Below are positions 51,394 through 59,458 of a DNA stretch of 59,458 nucleotides, piece by piece. A model generated the notes under the pieces. That model was not told where the DNA came from, searched no databases, and worked only from the letters and a program-made list of their open reading frames with translations. How positions within the stretch are numbered: the stretch's first letter is position 1; each line of letters opens with the position of its first letter. Origin of the DNA: Anaerolineae bacterium (GTDB lineage Bacteria; Chloroflexota; Anaerolineae; Anaerolineales; RBG-16-64-43); NCBI GenBank assembly GCA_003141675.1, contig PLND01000034.1:88164-147621 (forward strand), read 5' to 3'. Made by a program: the position numbers and the translations under genes.

Positions 51394-51596
51394 GTCATTG
51401 CGAGCCCCGACCCGGCTTCGCCGGGCGAGGCCGGGGGAGCGAAGTGACGAAGCAATCTGCGGTTTCCAATTAAAAAAAATCCGGATTGCCCCGCGCCGGC
51501 CCTTACTCTCCAAGAGTTACATTTGTCGGAGCGAGGCCGGGGCTTCGCTCCCTTCCCCCGAAGAACACGAGGGCAGGCGGTCGCTCGCAATGACAT
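51394..51596. repeat. Inverted pair of GTCATTGCGAG repeats
   Basis: A unit beginning GTCATTGCGAG at 51394 runs to GAAGCAATC near 51456, and an inverted unit ends GCTCGCAATGACA at 51596. Each contains a CCCCGG-rich hairpin (for example CCCGGCTTCGCCGGG). The first shares its upstream flank GTCGGGATTTGTCATTGCGAGC with the copy at 10830. No gene is present between 51332 and 51618. Confidence 0.72.
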
Positions 51597-51618
51597 GATT
51601 TTTCTTCCAGTAGTTTTT

Positions 51619-52581
51619 TTAGAGGATTTCCTTGGCGTATGCCCAGATTGCGGGGATTCCCCCAGTATGCCAGAAGAGAACCGTCTCTGTAGAGGGAATT
51701 TCGTTGCGCCGGATCATCTCCAGCATCCCTCCGGCCGCTCGGCCGGTGTAAACCGGATCCAGAAGGATTCCTTCTTCGCGGGCGAAGAGATGAATGGCTT
51801 CCCGCTCGAGCATCCCAACTTTTCCGTATCCCCCGCCGAGAAACCGGTCGTCGATGAGGATCGATTCGGAAAGAAAAGATTCCGTTCCACCGAATGTGCG
51901 CACGGTCTCGGCCAGCAACGCGGATATTTTTTCCCGCAGAGGCCGCGCTTCTAAATCGACGCTGACGCCGTAAATGTGTCCGGGGAGTTGGAATAGTTCC
52001 GCGCCGAGAATCAAACCGGTCTGCGTGCCGGCTGAAGACGAGGGAAAAATTATCCAATCCGGATTTACCTTCTGGCTCTTCAGCTCGAGCATGGCCAACG
52101 CGTAGGCGGCCGCGCCCAGAGGATTGGATCCACCGTAGGGGATCAGATAGGGATTCCTTTCCTCGGAACGTTCGCGGTCAAAGGTTTCCTGCATTGCCTG
52201 GTCGAGCGGTTTGTCGTCCGCCCAAACCAGTTCCGCGCCGACAAGCGAATCGATGAGCAAATTCCCCGTATCAGTCGGTTGGGACCGCCCGGAAAGCACG
52301 AGGAGGCAGCGCAGGCCGAGCTTTGCCGCGGCGGCGGCCGTCTGGCGGCAGTGGTTCGATTGCGGCGCGCCGCCGGTGATCAGTGTATCGGCCTTGCGTT
52401 TGAGCGCATCGGCGCACAGCAGCTCAAGTTTGCGGGTCTTGTTGCCTCCCAGCGCCAGCCCGGTAAGATCGTCGCGTTTAATCCAGATGGAACGGCCAAG
52501 GGTGCGGGAAAGCCGCGGCAGTTCCTGCACCGGCGTGGGTAGATTGGCAAGGGTCACGCGCGGAAGGTTTTCCAGGTTCAT
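51619..52581 (-). CDS. PLP-dependent D-cysteine desulfhydrase / ACC deaminase family
   Basis: A 320-residue fold type II PLP enzyme. IWIKRDDLTGLALGGNKTRKLE holds the PLP Lys, GGAPQSNHCRQTAAAAAKLGL the substrate loop, and TGRAAGGMLEMI and FWHTGGIPAIWAY follow. Sequence pattern places it among D-cysteine desulfhydrases and 1-aminocyclopropane-1-carboxylate deaminases, which cannot be separated by eye. The ATG at 52581 is in an ATGA overlap with the preceding FemAB-type gene, so the three genes form one operon. Confidence 0.88.
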   Translation of the reverse strand: MNLENLPRVTLANLPTPVQELPRLSRTLGRSIWIKRDDLTGLALGGNKTRKLELLCADALKRKADTLITGGAPQSNHCRQTAAAAAKLGLRCLLVLSGRSQPTDTGNLLIDSLVGAELVWADDKPLDQAMQETFDRERSEERNPYLIPYGGSNPLGAAAYALAMLELKSQKVNPDWIIFPSSSAGTQTGLILGAELFQLPGHIYGVSVDLEARPLREKISALLAETVRTFGGTESFLSESILIDDRFLGGGYGKVGMLEREAIHLFAREEGILLDPVYTGRAAGGMLEMIRRNEIPSTETVLFWHTGGIPAIWAYAKEIL

Positions 52582-53702
52582 GATAGCCCCCGGGTGGAGT
52601 TTGCCATCAGCCTTGTCCGCCGGCGGGAGAAAATGCGGGTCACGTCGAGCATCCGGGGCAGGAGCAGGTGGTAGGCGCCGTAGAGAAGCGGCGCGGCCGG
52701 ATAATCCCACGCGCCGGCGTATCGGAGGACCTCGCCGCCAAATCCTGTTTTAAATTGGAAGACGCCCCACATCGGATCGCTCTCGACAAACGCATCCGGC
52801 GCGCCCCAGAAATCGTAATAGGCGTATCCGTGCGACCGCAGCCAGCGGATCGCCTCCCATTGCAATAAGTGGTTTGGCATTTTCTCGCGGTGCAAAGCCC
52901 GCGACATTCCGTAAAAATACCATCCGCGGTCGGCGAAATGGAAGAGGATCAGCGCGGATACCGGCAATCCATTCACTTCGGCAATCAGCGGTTGCGCCAG
53001 TCCCGCCTGCAACATCGCACGCCACACATCGAGATAATATTTTTCCGAACGGATGACGAAACCGTCGCGGTCGGCCGTCTCGGCGTACATCCGGGCCAGC
53101 GCCGGCAAATCCTCCTCCGATCCCGGCCGAACCTCCACGCCCCGTTTCTGCGCCAGGCGGATGTTGTAACGCGTTTTCTGTTTCATGTTGGACAGGAGAA
53201 CGTCCTCCTCCGGTCGGATATCCAGTTGGACCGTGTTCCGAAACTGAACCTGCTCCCCAGAGAACCGCCATTTTCGGTGGCGCAACAGGTGGATCGTTTC
53301 TTCTCCCCTAAGGTCGGATGGACTCTCGCCGGAATCCAGAATATAGCGGCCGGTCAACAGGTCCGGATCGATTTTCAGCTGGACCGCGTGCTCTCTGCGG
53401 GCTGTATTCTCCAAATCCGAGAGCACGGAATCGCGCACGGCGCCATCCTGCCAATCCAGTAGCGGACCTTTGGGAAGATAAAATACCGCCGCCGAAACCG
53501 GCCCGATGCGGATCGTCCGGCGCAGGATTTGCGCCGCGGCCGCGATTTCCGAGTCCCCTCTTTCCCAAAACCGCCGCTGGACGCTCCAGCCGTACCGGGT
53601 TTTACATTCGCCCCACTCCCAACTCTGGAGGACGTGCGCTCCGGGCAGATGCGAGACGACCTTATCCCATTCTTCGCGCGTGGTGACAGTTCGGGATCTC
53701 AT
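52578..53702 (-). CDS. FemAB-type aminoacyl/peptidoglycan transferase (copy 2)
   Basis: A 374-residue double-GNAT protein of the FemXAB family. Landmarks are LQSWEWGECKTRYGW, FYLPKGPLLDW, NMKQKTRYNIRLAQKRGVEV, GWYFYGMSRALHREKMPNHLLQWEAIRWLR and FKTGFGGEVLRYAG. FemX-type enzymes transfer amino acids from aminoacyl-tRNA to lipid II. It overlaps its paralogue upstream by 4 nt and the PLP gene downstream by 4 nt. The peptide-bridge role here is an inference. Confidence 0.88.
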   Translation of the reverse strand: MRSRTVTTREEWDKVVSHLPGAHVLQSWEWGECKTRYGWSVQRRFWERGDSEIAAAAQILRRTIRIGPVSAAVFYLPKGPLLDWQDGAVRDSVLSDLENTARREHAVQLKIDPDLLTGRYILDSGESPSDLRGEETIHLLRHRKWRFSGEQVQFRNTVQLDIRPEEDVLLSNMKQKTRYNIRLAQKRGVEVRPGSEEDLPALARMYAETADRDGFVIRSEKYYLDVWRAMLQAGLAQPLIAEVNGLPVSALILFHFADRGWYFYGMSRALHREKMPNHLLQWEAIRWLRSHGYAYYDFWGAPDAFVESDPMWGVFQFKTGFGGEVLRYAGAWDYPAAPLLYGAYHLLLPRMLDVTRIFSRRRTRLMANSTRGLS

Positions 53703-54700
53703 GCAATATCCCTTTGGCGCCGGGCGATCCAAAGCCGGTAGACCATGTAAAGCGCGGGGTTATAAACCCGATCCCATGTTCCGACGGACCTCCAGACCCG
53801 GCCCCCAAATCCGCGCTTAAAACGGTAGACGCCCCACAGACCATCCTCCCGCTTGGCGAATTGGGCTTCCAGTTCGTTCTCTTCGGCGTCGGGGATGCCC
53901 CATAGGTCATATTCAACGCAACCGCGATCGCGGGCCCAGCGCATGGCCTCCCATTGGAGAAGATATGGCGCCATCACCTCGCGGTGAAGATTGGAGGAAG
54001 CGCCGTACAGGTACCATGCGCGATTCCCGTGGACGAATGCCATCAAGCCCGAGATGTATTCGCCGCGATAGGATGCCAGCAGTAATTCGACGGTCTGGTG
54101 CGGGGTGAAGGCTGCAAACGCAGCGCGGTAATACGCCTCCGAATGCACTGCAAAAGAATCCCGCAACCCGGTCGTATCCATCAGCCGCGCGAATGCGGCG
54201 ATGTCTTCGGAGGAAGAGACAGTCACCTCGTGCCGGGCGGCGAGCCGGATGTTGTAACGCGTCTTCGGTTTCATTTTTTCCAGCAGGTCGTCCTCGGATC
54301 CCCGCAGGTCCACCACAACCGTTCGGGGAGGCTGGATTGTGTGCACTCCGGGTCGAAAACCCTGCCGCCGCATCGCCTCCCTCGCGGGTCCGCCGTCCGC
54401 CCAATCCGGTTCGATGGAAAGAAAAGCCGCCCGCCGGGACCGGCACACCCGGTCGATCGAGGCAAGCAAATCGACCAGCGCGCCGTCGGTTGAAGGAACG
54501 GGTCCACGGGGAAGGTACCCGACGGAGAATCCAAAGGGCAGGGGACGGAAGAGCAGAAGGGTTCCGGCCTTTTCCGACTGCAAACATTCCGCCTGCCAGC
54601 CGAAAGCCGATTTCAACCGGCCCCAGGCTGCGGTTTGCAACAGATGGGAATCGGGGTAACAGGATGCGATGTGCGTTTCCCAATCGTTCAAAGAAAGCAT
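53699..54700 (-). CDS. FemAB-type aminoacyl/peptidoglycan transferase (copy 1)
   Basis: A 333-residue FemXAB-family protein. LLQTAAWGRLKSAFGW, GYLPRGPVPS, KMKPKTRYNIRLAARHEV, AWYLYGASSNLHREVMAPYLLQWEAMRWARD and FKRGFGGRVWRSVG match the copy downstream position by position, showing tandem duplication with strong divergence elsewhere. The start at 54700 is set by a GATATAAT box that ends 7 nt before the ATG; no ribosome binding site. It is the first gene of the operon. Confidence 0.87.
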   Translation of the reverse strand: MLSLNDWETHIASCYPDSHLLQTAAWGRLKSAFGWQAECLQSEKAGTLLLFRPLPFGFSVGYLPRGPVPSTDGALVDLLASIDRVCRSRRAAFLSIEPDWADGGPAREAMRRQGFRPGVHTIQPPRTVVVDLRGSEDDLLEKMKPKTRYNIRLAARHEVTVSSSEDIAAFARLMDTTGLRDSFAVHSEAYYRAAFAAFTPHQTVELLLASYRGEYISGLMAFVHGNRAWYLYGASSNLHREVMAPYLLQWEAMRWARDRGCVEYDLWGIPDAEENELEAQFAKREDGLWGVYRFKRGFGGRVWRSVGTWDRVYNPALYMVYRLWIARRQRDIA

Positions 54701-54707
54701 GCGGATG

Positions 54708-54713
54708 ATTATA
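54708..54713 (-). promoter_or_regulatory. -10 box of FemAB operon
   Basis: A perfect TATAAT on the minus strand ends 7 nt before the ATG at 54700, so the mRNA is predicted to be leaderless. TGTGAT lies 18 nt upstream as a weak -35. Confidence 0.6.
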
Positions 54714-54788
54714 TCAACGGTGGCGGAGGGGATCACACTTGGCGCGATCCGTTGCCTAGGAGAACCGGTTCGTGGGGGAAACCTGCGG

Positions 54789-55514
54789 TTATCGTACCTG
54801 GTTGAAATTCACCAGGATTAAATTCCGGGCGCAATCGTTATACGTGTCGAGATAGACACGGGCGGAGATTTCCTTATGCGTACTGTCGAACACCTGGATC
54901 CAGAGAGCTTGGGTGCTTCCCATCGTCTGGGTGCCCAAGAGAAACTCGTATCCAGCCGGTCCATATTGGGATGCGCTGCCAGACAGCTTCTCCGCCGAAA
55001 CCGTTTGGCCCGACCATAAACCTTCCAGATGGAGGATGAGGTTCTGGATCGGGATTCCCGCCAAGTCGAAGACCTGGCCGGCGACGCCTTCCCAATTGCA
55101 TCCATAGAACCCCTGGATGGCCATCACGCCGGTCGATTGAAGCTCGAAAGGATACTCCGGAGGTTTTTCGTTGACGATCGCAGGCAGGAAAACGGAGTTG
55201 GATCCCGGCGTGTTCGCCGCTTTCGGGGCTGGCGAATTTTCCGCGGTGGCGGATTCCGGCGGGGGATAGACGCCCTGGACTTCGACGGTTGGAGTTGCCT
55301 GGAAAGCAGCAGTGATCACGGGCGATTCTGCGACCTGCACGGAACCGCCGCCTACGGGAAGGGGGGACACCTCGGAAGGTCCCGTTGCAGTGGAGGATGC
55401 CTTGGAACAGCCCGTGAGAATCGCCGCGCCGAGCATGCATGCGATTGCGATCCGCCGCTGCAACATTATTGTGTAATCGCCCATCGGATTAATTAATTTC
55501 CCTCTCCGGATCAT
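54789..55514 (-). CDS. Secreted lipoprotein of unknown function
   Basis: A 241-residue protein with a lipobox (ILTGC) after a hydrophobic stretch. The middle is rich in Pro, Ser and Thr; the C-terminal ~110 residues hold a domain starting GCNWEGVAGQVFDLAGIPIQNL and ending DCARNLILVNFNQVR. The same domain, with identical order of blocks and two conserved Cys, ends the protein at 55529. I chose ATG 55514 because it has an AGAGG site; the ATG at 55466, just before the signal core, is an alternative. It follows its paralogue closely (14-nt gap). Confidence 0.7.
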   Translation of the reverse strand: MIRRGKLINPMGDYTIMLQRRIAIACMLGAAILTGCSKASSTATGPSEVSPLPVGGGSVQVAESPVITAAFQATPTVEVQGVYPPPESATAENSPAPKAANTPGSNSVFLPAIVNEKPPEYPFELQSTGVMAIQGFYGCNWEGVAGQVFDLAGIPIQNLILHLEGLWSGQTVSAEKLSGSASQYGPAGYEFLLGTQTMGSTQALWIQVFDSTHKEISARVYLDTYNDCARNLILVNFNQVR

Positions 55515-55528
55515 AGATCCTCTTTCCA

Positions 55529-56236
55529 TCAAGGACCGACTTCCACGAAATTGATCCCCACCAGGTTGCGATCACAACCTTCGTAGGTATTAAACACTAT
55601 TTTATCCGAAAGCGGAACTTTATTGGCGTCCAATACCTGGATCCAAAGGGAATTAAGAGAAAGCGTTGGTTTGTCCGCCAGACGGAATTCAAATTCGCCT
55701 CCCTCGGTTGTATGGATGGGCCCTGTGACCACCTCCATCTTCACCGTTTGGTCCAGGAATTTTCCGCCGACATCGATAAAGAGGTTATTGAGGGGGGAAT
55801 GGGACGCATCGAATACGACCCCCGCGACGCCCAACCAATCGCAACCCTTCGGGCTGGGTTGGTATGTCGGAGAACCGGCTTCCATGACGAATGGGAAGGA
55901 CACGCCTTCGGTCGCGCCTGGATTATTGTATTGCGTCGGTGTTTGCGTGGCCGTGACGGACTCCGGAGTATTTGTCTGCGTGGGAGTATCTGTTGGCGTC
56001 CAGGTTGGAGGTAATTCGTACAACGGCGTGAGAGTGGCCGTGGGAGGAATGTATGCAGGCACCGCCGTGCGTGGCGGCAAAGGATTGAACGGGGAATTGG
56101 GCGACGCAAAAATCGCCAATGATATTCCCGGACAAAGGCAGGTTAATATCAAAAAGAAGACCGCCAGGATATTAAACGCAATCGGCCGAAACCGCCGGCT
56201 GGCAGTGGAATCTTCCATGGAATATTCGCTGCTCAT
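55529..56236 (-). CDS. Membrane-anchored Thr/Pro-rich protein, paralogue
   Basis: A 235-residue protein with an N-terminal TM/signal region (about 20-45) and a Thr/Pro-rich spacer (TATLTPLYELPPTWTPTDTP). Its C-terminal domain is GCDWLGVAGVVFDASHSPLNNL through GCDRNLVGINFVEVGP. It is homologous to the C-terminal domain of the lipoprotein at 54789. The domain is unknown to me; its beta-rich look and paired Cys suggest an extracellular binding domain. ATG 56236 has an AGGAG site at a normal distance. Confidence 0.68.
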   Translation of the reverse strand: MSSEYSMEDSTASRRFRPIAFNILAVFFLILTCLCPGISLAIFASPNSPFNPLPPRTAVPAYIPPTATLTPLYELPPTWTPTDTPTQTNTPESVTATQTPTQYNNPGATEGVSFPFVMEAGSPTYQPSPKGCDWLGVAGVVFDASHSPLNNLFIDVGGKFLDQTVKMEVVTGPIHTTEGGEFEFRLADKPTLSLNSLWIQVLDANKVPLSDKIVFNTYEGCDRNLVGINFVEVGP

Positions 56237-56365
56237 TAAGCGCATCTCCTGATGGACACGGGCAACCGTCCCCGTTCCAATCTACCCATTTTCGGTCGAT
56301 TCACGCAATTCCCCGAAAGTCAGGCCAATCTCCCGGCAAACCATCCGACTCGGCGGATGCCTCTA

Positions 56366-57271
56366 TTATATGTATATTTCTATAGTTGCTTTCTGCATCT
56401 GCTGTGCCAGCCATTGCTCTACAGCCTGTCGACGCAGAATCTCGAGCGCAGACGGGGAGAGCGCCCGCGCAGCCTCCCGCTCGAGCGTCTGGACGATGTG
56501 ATATCCCAACCGGCTTTTTACTACCTGACTGGTTTGACCCGGTTGAAGGGAGAAAGCCGCCGCTTCCACTTCCGGGACCGTCAGGACGCCCCTTGGGAAC
56601 CAACCGAGATCTCCGCCGCTTTCCCGCGTGCTGTAATCCTGGGAATAGGTTGAAACCAACTTGGCAAAATCGGCGCCGCCGGTGACCTGGGAGAGCAAGG
56701 TGTTTGCCATATTCTCGTTTCCCACTAGGATGTGGCGGGCGTGAACCTGCTCGGCGGTTAAAGGAACCTGGGATGCCACCACATCCGTAGCTACTTGGGC
56801 CAAAAGCTGCCGCCGGATGGACTCCCGGAATTCCTCCAGTGTGTAATAGTTATCGTTCATCCAGGCCTTGAACCCCGGTTCCCCACCCCTGGCCTGGCGG
56901 GAGGATTCAACCAAAGCATCCACTTGATCGTCAAGGACGGACCGCCCGGAGGCAACTGCAGCCTGGGCGGCGACGTGCTCTTCGATCATGGAATTAAGAA
57001 CGCTATGTCGATAATCCCCCAGGGCCGCAAGATCCATGCCCAACTGCTGTTGCGCCTTTTCGTACCGGGAAAGCTCGTGCGCGAATTCCACCAAAGTAAT
57101 ACCCTCGCCGTTAACCCTGGCGGCCAGCGGTTCGGATGTGGCTGTTGGGGTTACCGCAACGGTGGGAGTTTCCGCTGGTTTGCCGGAAATCCCACCTGAC
57201 AAGCCGGTCCACGAACAAGCGGCCAGGATTGCGAATGTGAAAAACGCGCAGAAGCGGGCAAATTTCATCAT
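56366..57271 (-). CDS. Parvulin-type peptidyl-prolyl isomerase lipoprotein
   Basis: A 301-residue lipoprotein foldase resembling PrsA/SurA. The signal ends in a lipobox ILAAC. A Thr/Pro-rich spacer precedes an N-terminal chaperone region (NGEGITLVEFAHELSRYEKAQ...). Residues ~185-280 are the parvulin domain: VHARHILVGNENMANTLL, FAKLVSTYSQDYSTRESGGDLGWFPRG and FSLQPGQTSQVVKSRLGYHIVQ. It helps fold exported proteins. ATGs at 57271 and 57268 are adjacent; no ribosome binding site decides between them. A TATAAT at 57325-57320 is likely its -10. Confidence 0.88.
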   Translation of the reverse strand: MMKFARFCAFFTFAILAACSWTGLSGGISGKPAETPTVAVTPTATSEPLAARVNGEGITLVEFAHELSRYEKAQQQLGMDLAALGDYRHSVLNSMIEEHVAAQAAVASGRSVLDDQVDALVESSRQARGGEPGFKAWMNDNYYTLEEFRESIRRQLLAQVATDVVASQVPLTAEQVHARHILVGNENMANTLLSQVTGGADFAKLVSTYSQDYSTRESGGDLGWFPRGVLTVPEVEAAAFSLQPGQTSQVVKSRLGYHIVQTLEREAARALSPSALEILRRQAVEQWLAQQMQKATIEIYI

Positions 57272-57319
57272 TGAACATCCATATTCCCAATAGAGTAAAA
57301 AAAGAGTGAATCTATTCCG

Positions 57320-57356
57320 ATTATACTTTACCGGCACGGCATGCTTGGGCTAAAAT
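57320..57356. promoter_or_regulatory. Divergent promoter region PPIase / TPR gene
   Basis: A perfect TATAAT on the minus strand (57325-57320) faces a TAAAAT on the plus strand (57351-57356), 16 nt before the TPR gene's ATG. The two promoters almost overlap, so they may compete. Confidence 0.5.
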
Positions 57357-57372
57357 AGGCTTATCGACTGAT

Positions 57373-59190
57373 ATGGCTGAAGATACGATGTTCTCCGAGG
57401 CGGTTTCGGCTGTTCACGCCGGGGAAGTGATGCGCGCGCGCGATTTGCTTTCCCGCCTGTTGCGCGCGGATTCCTCGAACTCCGATTATTGGCTCTGGAT
57501 GAGCGCCGTGGTCGACAGCGAACGGGAGAGCGTTTTTTGCCTCCGCTCGATTACAAAAATGCATCCCAACCATCCGCTCGCCAAGCTGGGCTTAAGCGTC
57601 ATGGGGCAAGTCTCCCTGGCGAATGGCCGGGAAGGCACAATCAAGCAGCAGCGGTCGATTCCCATGCCGCACCAGGCCGCCGGCCGGATCAACTCGATGG
57701 GGGAATGGTGGAAAGTCCACCGGAACAGAGAAAATGCGGCCATGACTGTTTTGGGATTTGCCGCCGTGACCGTGATCTTGGCGATCGTGATCCTTCAGAC
57801 GCGGATTTCCGCCATACAAATACCGTTTCTCAGCGTCAGCCACACCGCCGTGGCGGTGGTTCCTTCAGCAACGATGACTTCCACGCTGGAATCCGTGGCT
57901 CGACCAATCCCGACCTTGCGCGAAACGATAAATCCCGACAACCAGATTCCCTTCTCGACGTTTGTGGGGGTTGTTCTCACGCCGACGCCCTGGTATGTGC
58001 TGACGCCGATACCGCTGACAGAAGCTTTCGCTCAGGCCGTCCAGGCCTATTACGAAGGACGGTATGACGACGCGCTGAACGACATCAAGCAGGTGCTGTC
58101 TGTCGATCCAAAATCCACGCAGGCGCACTTCCTTGCCGCCGAGGTCTACCGCAAGCAATGGAAGATGAAGGAGGCGCTTGATGAATACGAACTGGCAATC
58201 TCCCTGGATGTCAATTACGCGCCGGCGTATTTCGGACGGGCGATGTGGAGCAAGCAAAACAACCCGGACAACGACTATGTCAAGGACCTGACCTTGGCAC
58301 TGGGGGCCGACCCAAATTACATCGACGCATACGTCGAACGCGCCGAATGGTACAGCGATCGCGGAGATTGGGAAACGGCCCGGCAGGATCTGGAACGGGC
58401 CGAACAGATCGCTCCGGATAATGCCTTGGTACTCATCCGGCTGGGACGCGCCCAGATCCAGACAACCCAAGCGGACAAGGCGCTGGATAACATCATTCGT
58501 GCGCAAATCATCGATCCGACCATTCTGGAAGGTTACCTGGCGCTGGGGGAGGCATATGATGAGCTGAAGTTGTATTCGCAGGCTGTCTCTCCGCTGGCTG
58601 TGTATACAACGTACGGTCCGGAGGAGATAGCCGGGTGGCTGCGATTAGGTGAAGCCTACCGTGGTACCGCCCAATATTCGGAGGCGGTGACTGCCTGCTC
58701 TCATGCGGTGGATTTGGATGTTAATTCCGTCGAAGCCAGGCTCTGCCGGGGATTGGCCTATCGCCTGACCGGGCAATTCGGTGCGGCGGTGGATGATTTA
58801 AAAATCGCGGCGGATAAAACTCCCAACTGGTATGCCTCCCAATTCCCCTACGGTTGCGCCCTTCTGGAAGCCGGCCAGCCGGCCTTGGCGGTAACCACGC
58901 TGGGAAACGCAGTCAAACTGGCCAGCACGGTTGAAGAAGAAGCGGATGCCATGGGATGGCAAGCCCTCGCCTATGAAGCCTATAACAGCTTCGATTCGGC
59001 CAAGGTCGTCTGGAATAAACTGATGAACCTGGAAGGCGTATCGGATTACTGGAAGACGACCGCATACGTTCATTTGAATGGCGCCACTCCTACGCCGGGA
59101 CCGAGCCCTACTCCGGAGAACACTTCCACGCCGGCCGGAAGCGAAACCCCGGGAAACACTCCTACTCCCACGGCCACTCCGAAACCATAG
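57373..59190 (+). CDS. Membrane-anchored TPR protein
   Basis: A 605-residue protein. Residues 1-~115 are a cytoplasmic TPR-like helical segment, then one TM (about 120-142). A Thr/Pro linker ([14 protein letters not shown]) follows, and from ~218 about eight TPR repeats in the external part ([41 protein letters not shown] and so on). The C-terminus is a [20 protein letters not shown]-type Thr/Pro tail, typical of surface proteins in this lineage. TPR arrays mediate protein-protein contact; the partner is unknown. Confidence 0.8.
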   Translation: MAEDTMFSEAVSAVHAGEVMRARDLLSRLLRADSSNSDYWLWMSAVVDSERESVFCLRSITKMHPNHPLAKLGLSVMGQVSLANGREGTIKQQRSIPMPHQAAGRINSMGEWWKVHRNRENAAMTVLGFAAVTVILAIVILQTRISAIQIPFLSVSHTAVAVVPSATMTSTLESVARPIPTLRETINPDNQIPFSTFVGVVLTPTPWYVLTPIPLTEAFAQAVQAYYEGRYDDALNDIKQVLSVDPKSTQAHFLAAEVYRKQWKMKEALDEYELAISLDVNYAPAYFGRAMWSKQNNPDNDYVKDLTLALGADPNYIDAYVERAEWYSDRGDWETARQDLERAEQIAPDNALVLIRLGRAQIQTTQADKALDNIIRAQIIDPTILEGYLALGEAYDELKLYSQAVSPLAVYTTYGPEEIAGWLRLGEAYRGTAQYSEAVTACSHAVDLDVNSVEARLCRGLAYRLTGQFGAAVDDLKIAADKTPNWYASQFPYGCALLEAGQPALAVTTLGNAVKLASTVEEEADAMGWQALAYEAYNSFDSAKVVWNKLMNLEGVSDYWKTTAYVHLNGATPTPGPSPTPENTSTPAGSETPGNTPTPTATPKP

Positions 59191-59211
59191 GCTCGATTTC
59201 TATTACGAATT

Positions 59212-59241
59212 TTGACTTTTAGAACGCGCGCATGGTACAAT
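59212..59241 (+). promoter_or_regulatory. tRNA-Ser promoter
   Basis: TTGACT (59212-59217), an 18-nt spacer ending TGG, and TACAAT (59236-59241). It would start transcription near 59248, 28 nt before the first tRNA. Confidence 0.82.
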
Positions 59242-59275
59242 CCGCGCGCTTGGCGAGGGAAGCCCGCGACGTCGA

Positions 59276-59365
<90 letters not shown>

Positions 59366-59371
59366 GAACCT

Positions 59372-59458
59372 GGGGAGGTGCCGGAGTTGGTCGATCGGGG
59401 GCGCCTGCTAAGCGCTTGTAGGGCCTTTAAAGCTCTACCCAGGGTTCGAATCCCTGCC
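59372..59458 (+). tRNA. tRNA-Ser (anticodon GCU), truncated by window end
   Basis: Starts with acceptor GGGGAGG. The anticodon loop CTGCTAA closed by GCGC gives GCT. A long variable arm and the TTCGAAT T-loop are complete; only the last acceptor bases and CCA lie beyond the window. It is 6 nt downstream of the UGA tRNA and shares its promoter. Confidence 0.94.

Noticed and set aside
59218-59275. A small open frame before the tRNA genes
   Set aside because: The region is fully explained by the tRNA promoter and the 5' trailer; no start codon with a ribosome binding site.

Overview
The window is about 59 kb of moderately GC-rich bacterial chromosome with densely packed short operons. The gene content fits a Chloroflexota bacterium of the Anaerolineae type: a Thermotoga-like DAHP synthase, an AroK-AroB fusion, several STAND ATPases, many Thr/Pro-rich 'TPTPT' secreted proteins, a dolichol-phosphate-mannose-type GT2, and YabE next to KsgA. 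This assignment is an inference from gene content; there is no rRNA in the window. Ribosome binding sites are clear inside operons. Several operon-first genes instead have a -10 box only 4-10 nt before the start codon, which suggests leaderless mRNAs.

Layout. 1-72: 3' end of a probable esterase. 281-3633 (minus): PIG-V-like membrane mannosyltransferase and two CUT1 sugar ABC permeases, with no binding protein or ATPase nearby. 3785-4422: two gene remnants meeting at about 4020, a GH27 alpha-galactosidase with in-frame stops and a beaten-down metallo-beta-lactamase-fold gene. 4613-5746: radical SAM protein with a helix-hairpin-helix tail. 6035-10257: phosphate transport, pstSCAB on minus plus a second, divergent pstB. 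10348-18923: accessory signalling region with three related STAND ATPases, one fused to a multi-TM/GAF sensor and one fused to an OmpR-type DNA-binding domain, and a polymer-forming membrane protein.

19432-28895 (plus): nearly the whole aromatic amino acid pathway, aroH-pheA fusion, aroF, tyrA, aroA, aroE, aroC, aroKB, aroQ. Together these run from DAHP to chorismate and on towards Phe and Tyr. In front of it lies a short unannotated leader gene in which 8 of 10 consecutive codons are Tyr, Trp or Phe. It is followed by an antiterminator segment and a perfect intrinsic terminator, a textbook ribosome-mediated attenuator. This is the most striking find in the window.

29082-37296: DUF1015 protein, then a minus-strand housekeeping operon alaS, baseplate-J-like membrane protein, ruvX, mltG, and a divergent degV. 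37439-40170: carotenoid-biosynthesis-like membrane protein, NAD-dependent epimerase and its TetR-family regulator with a palindromic operator. 40282-42658: SRP RNA gene with its own strong promoter, immediately followed by yabE and ksgA. 42785-46907: two zinc-ribbon membrane proteins, GT2, response regulator with degenerate GGDEF, V4R protein, and a divergent Roadblock protein. 47007-51325: pyrG, YugP-type protease, CtpA-type protease, HAD phosphatase. 51619-54700: PLP enzyme and two FemAB-type transferases. 54789-59190: two paralogous secreted proteins, a parvulin lipoprotein and a TPR membrane protein. 59276-59458: tRNA-Ser(UGA) and a truncated tRNA-Ser(GCU). Dispersed GTCATT(C/G)CGA-type palindromic repeats fill several intergenic gaps.
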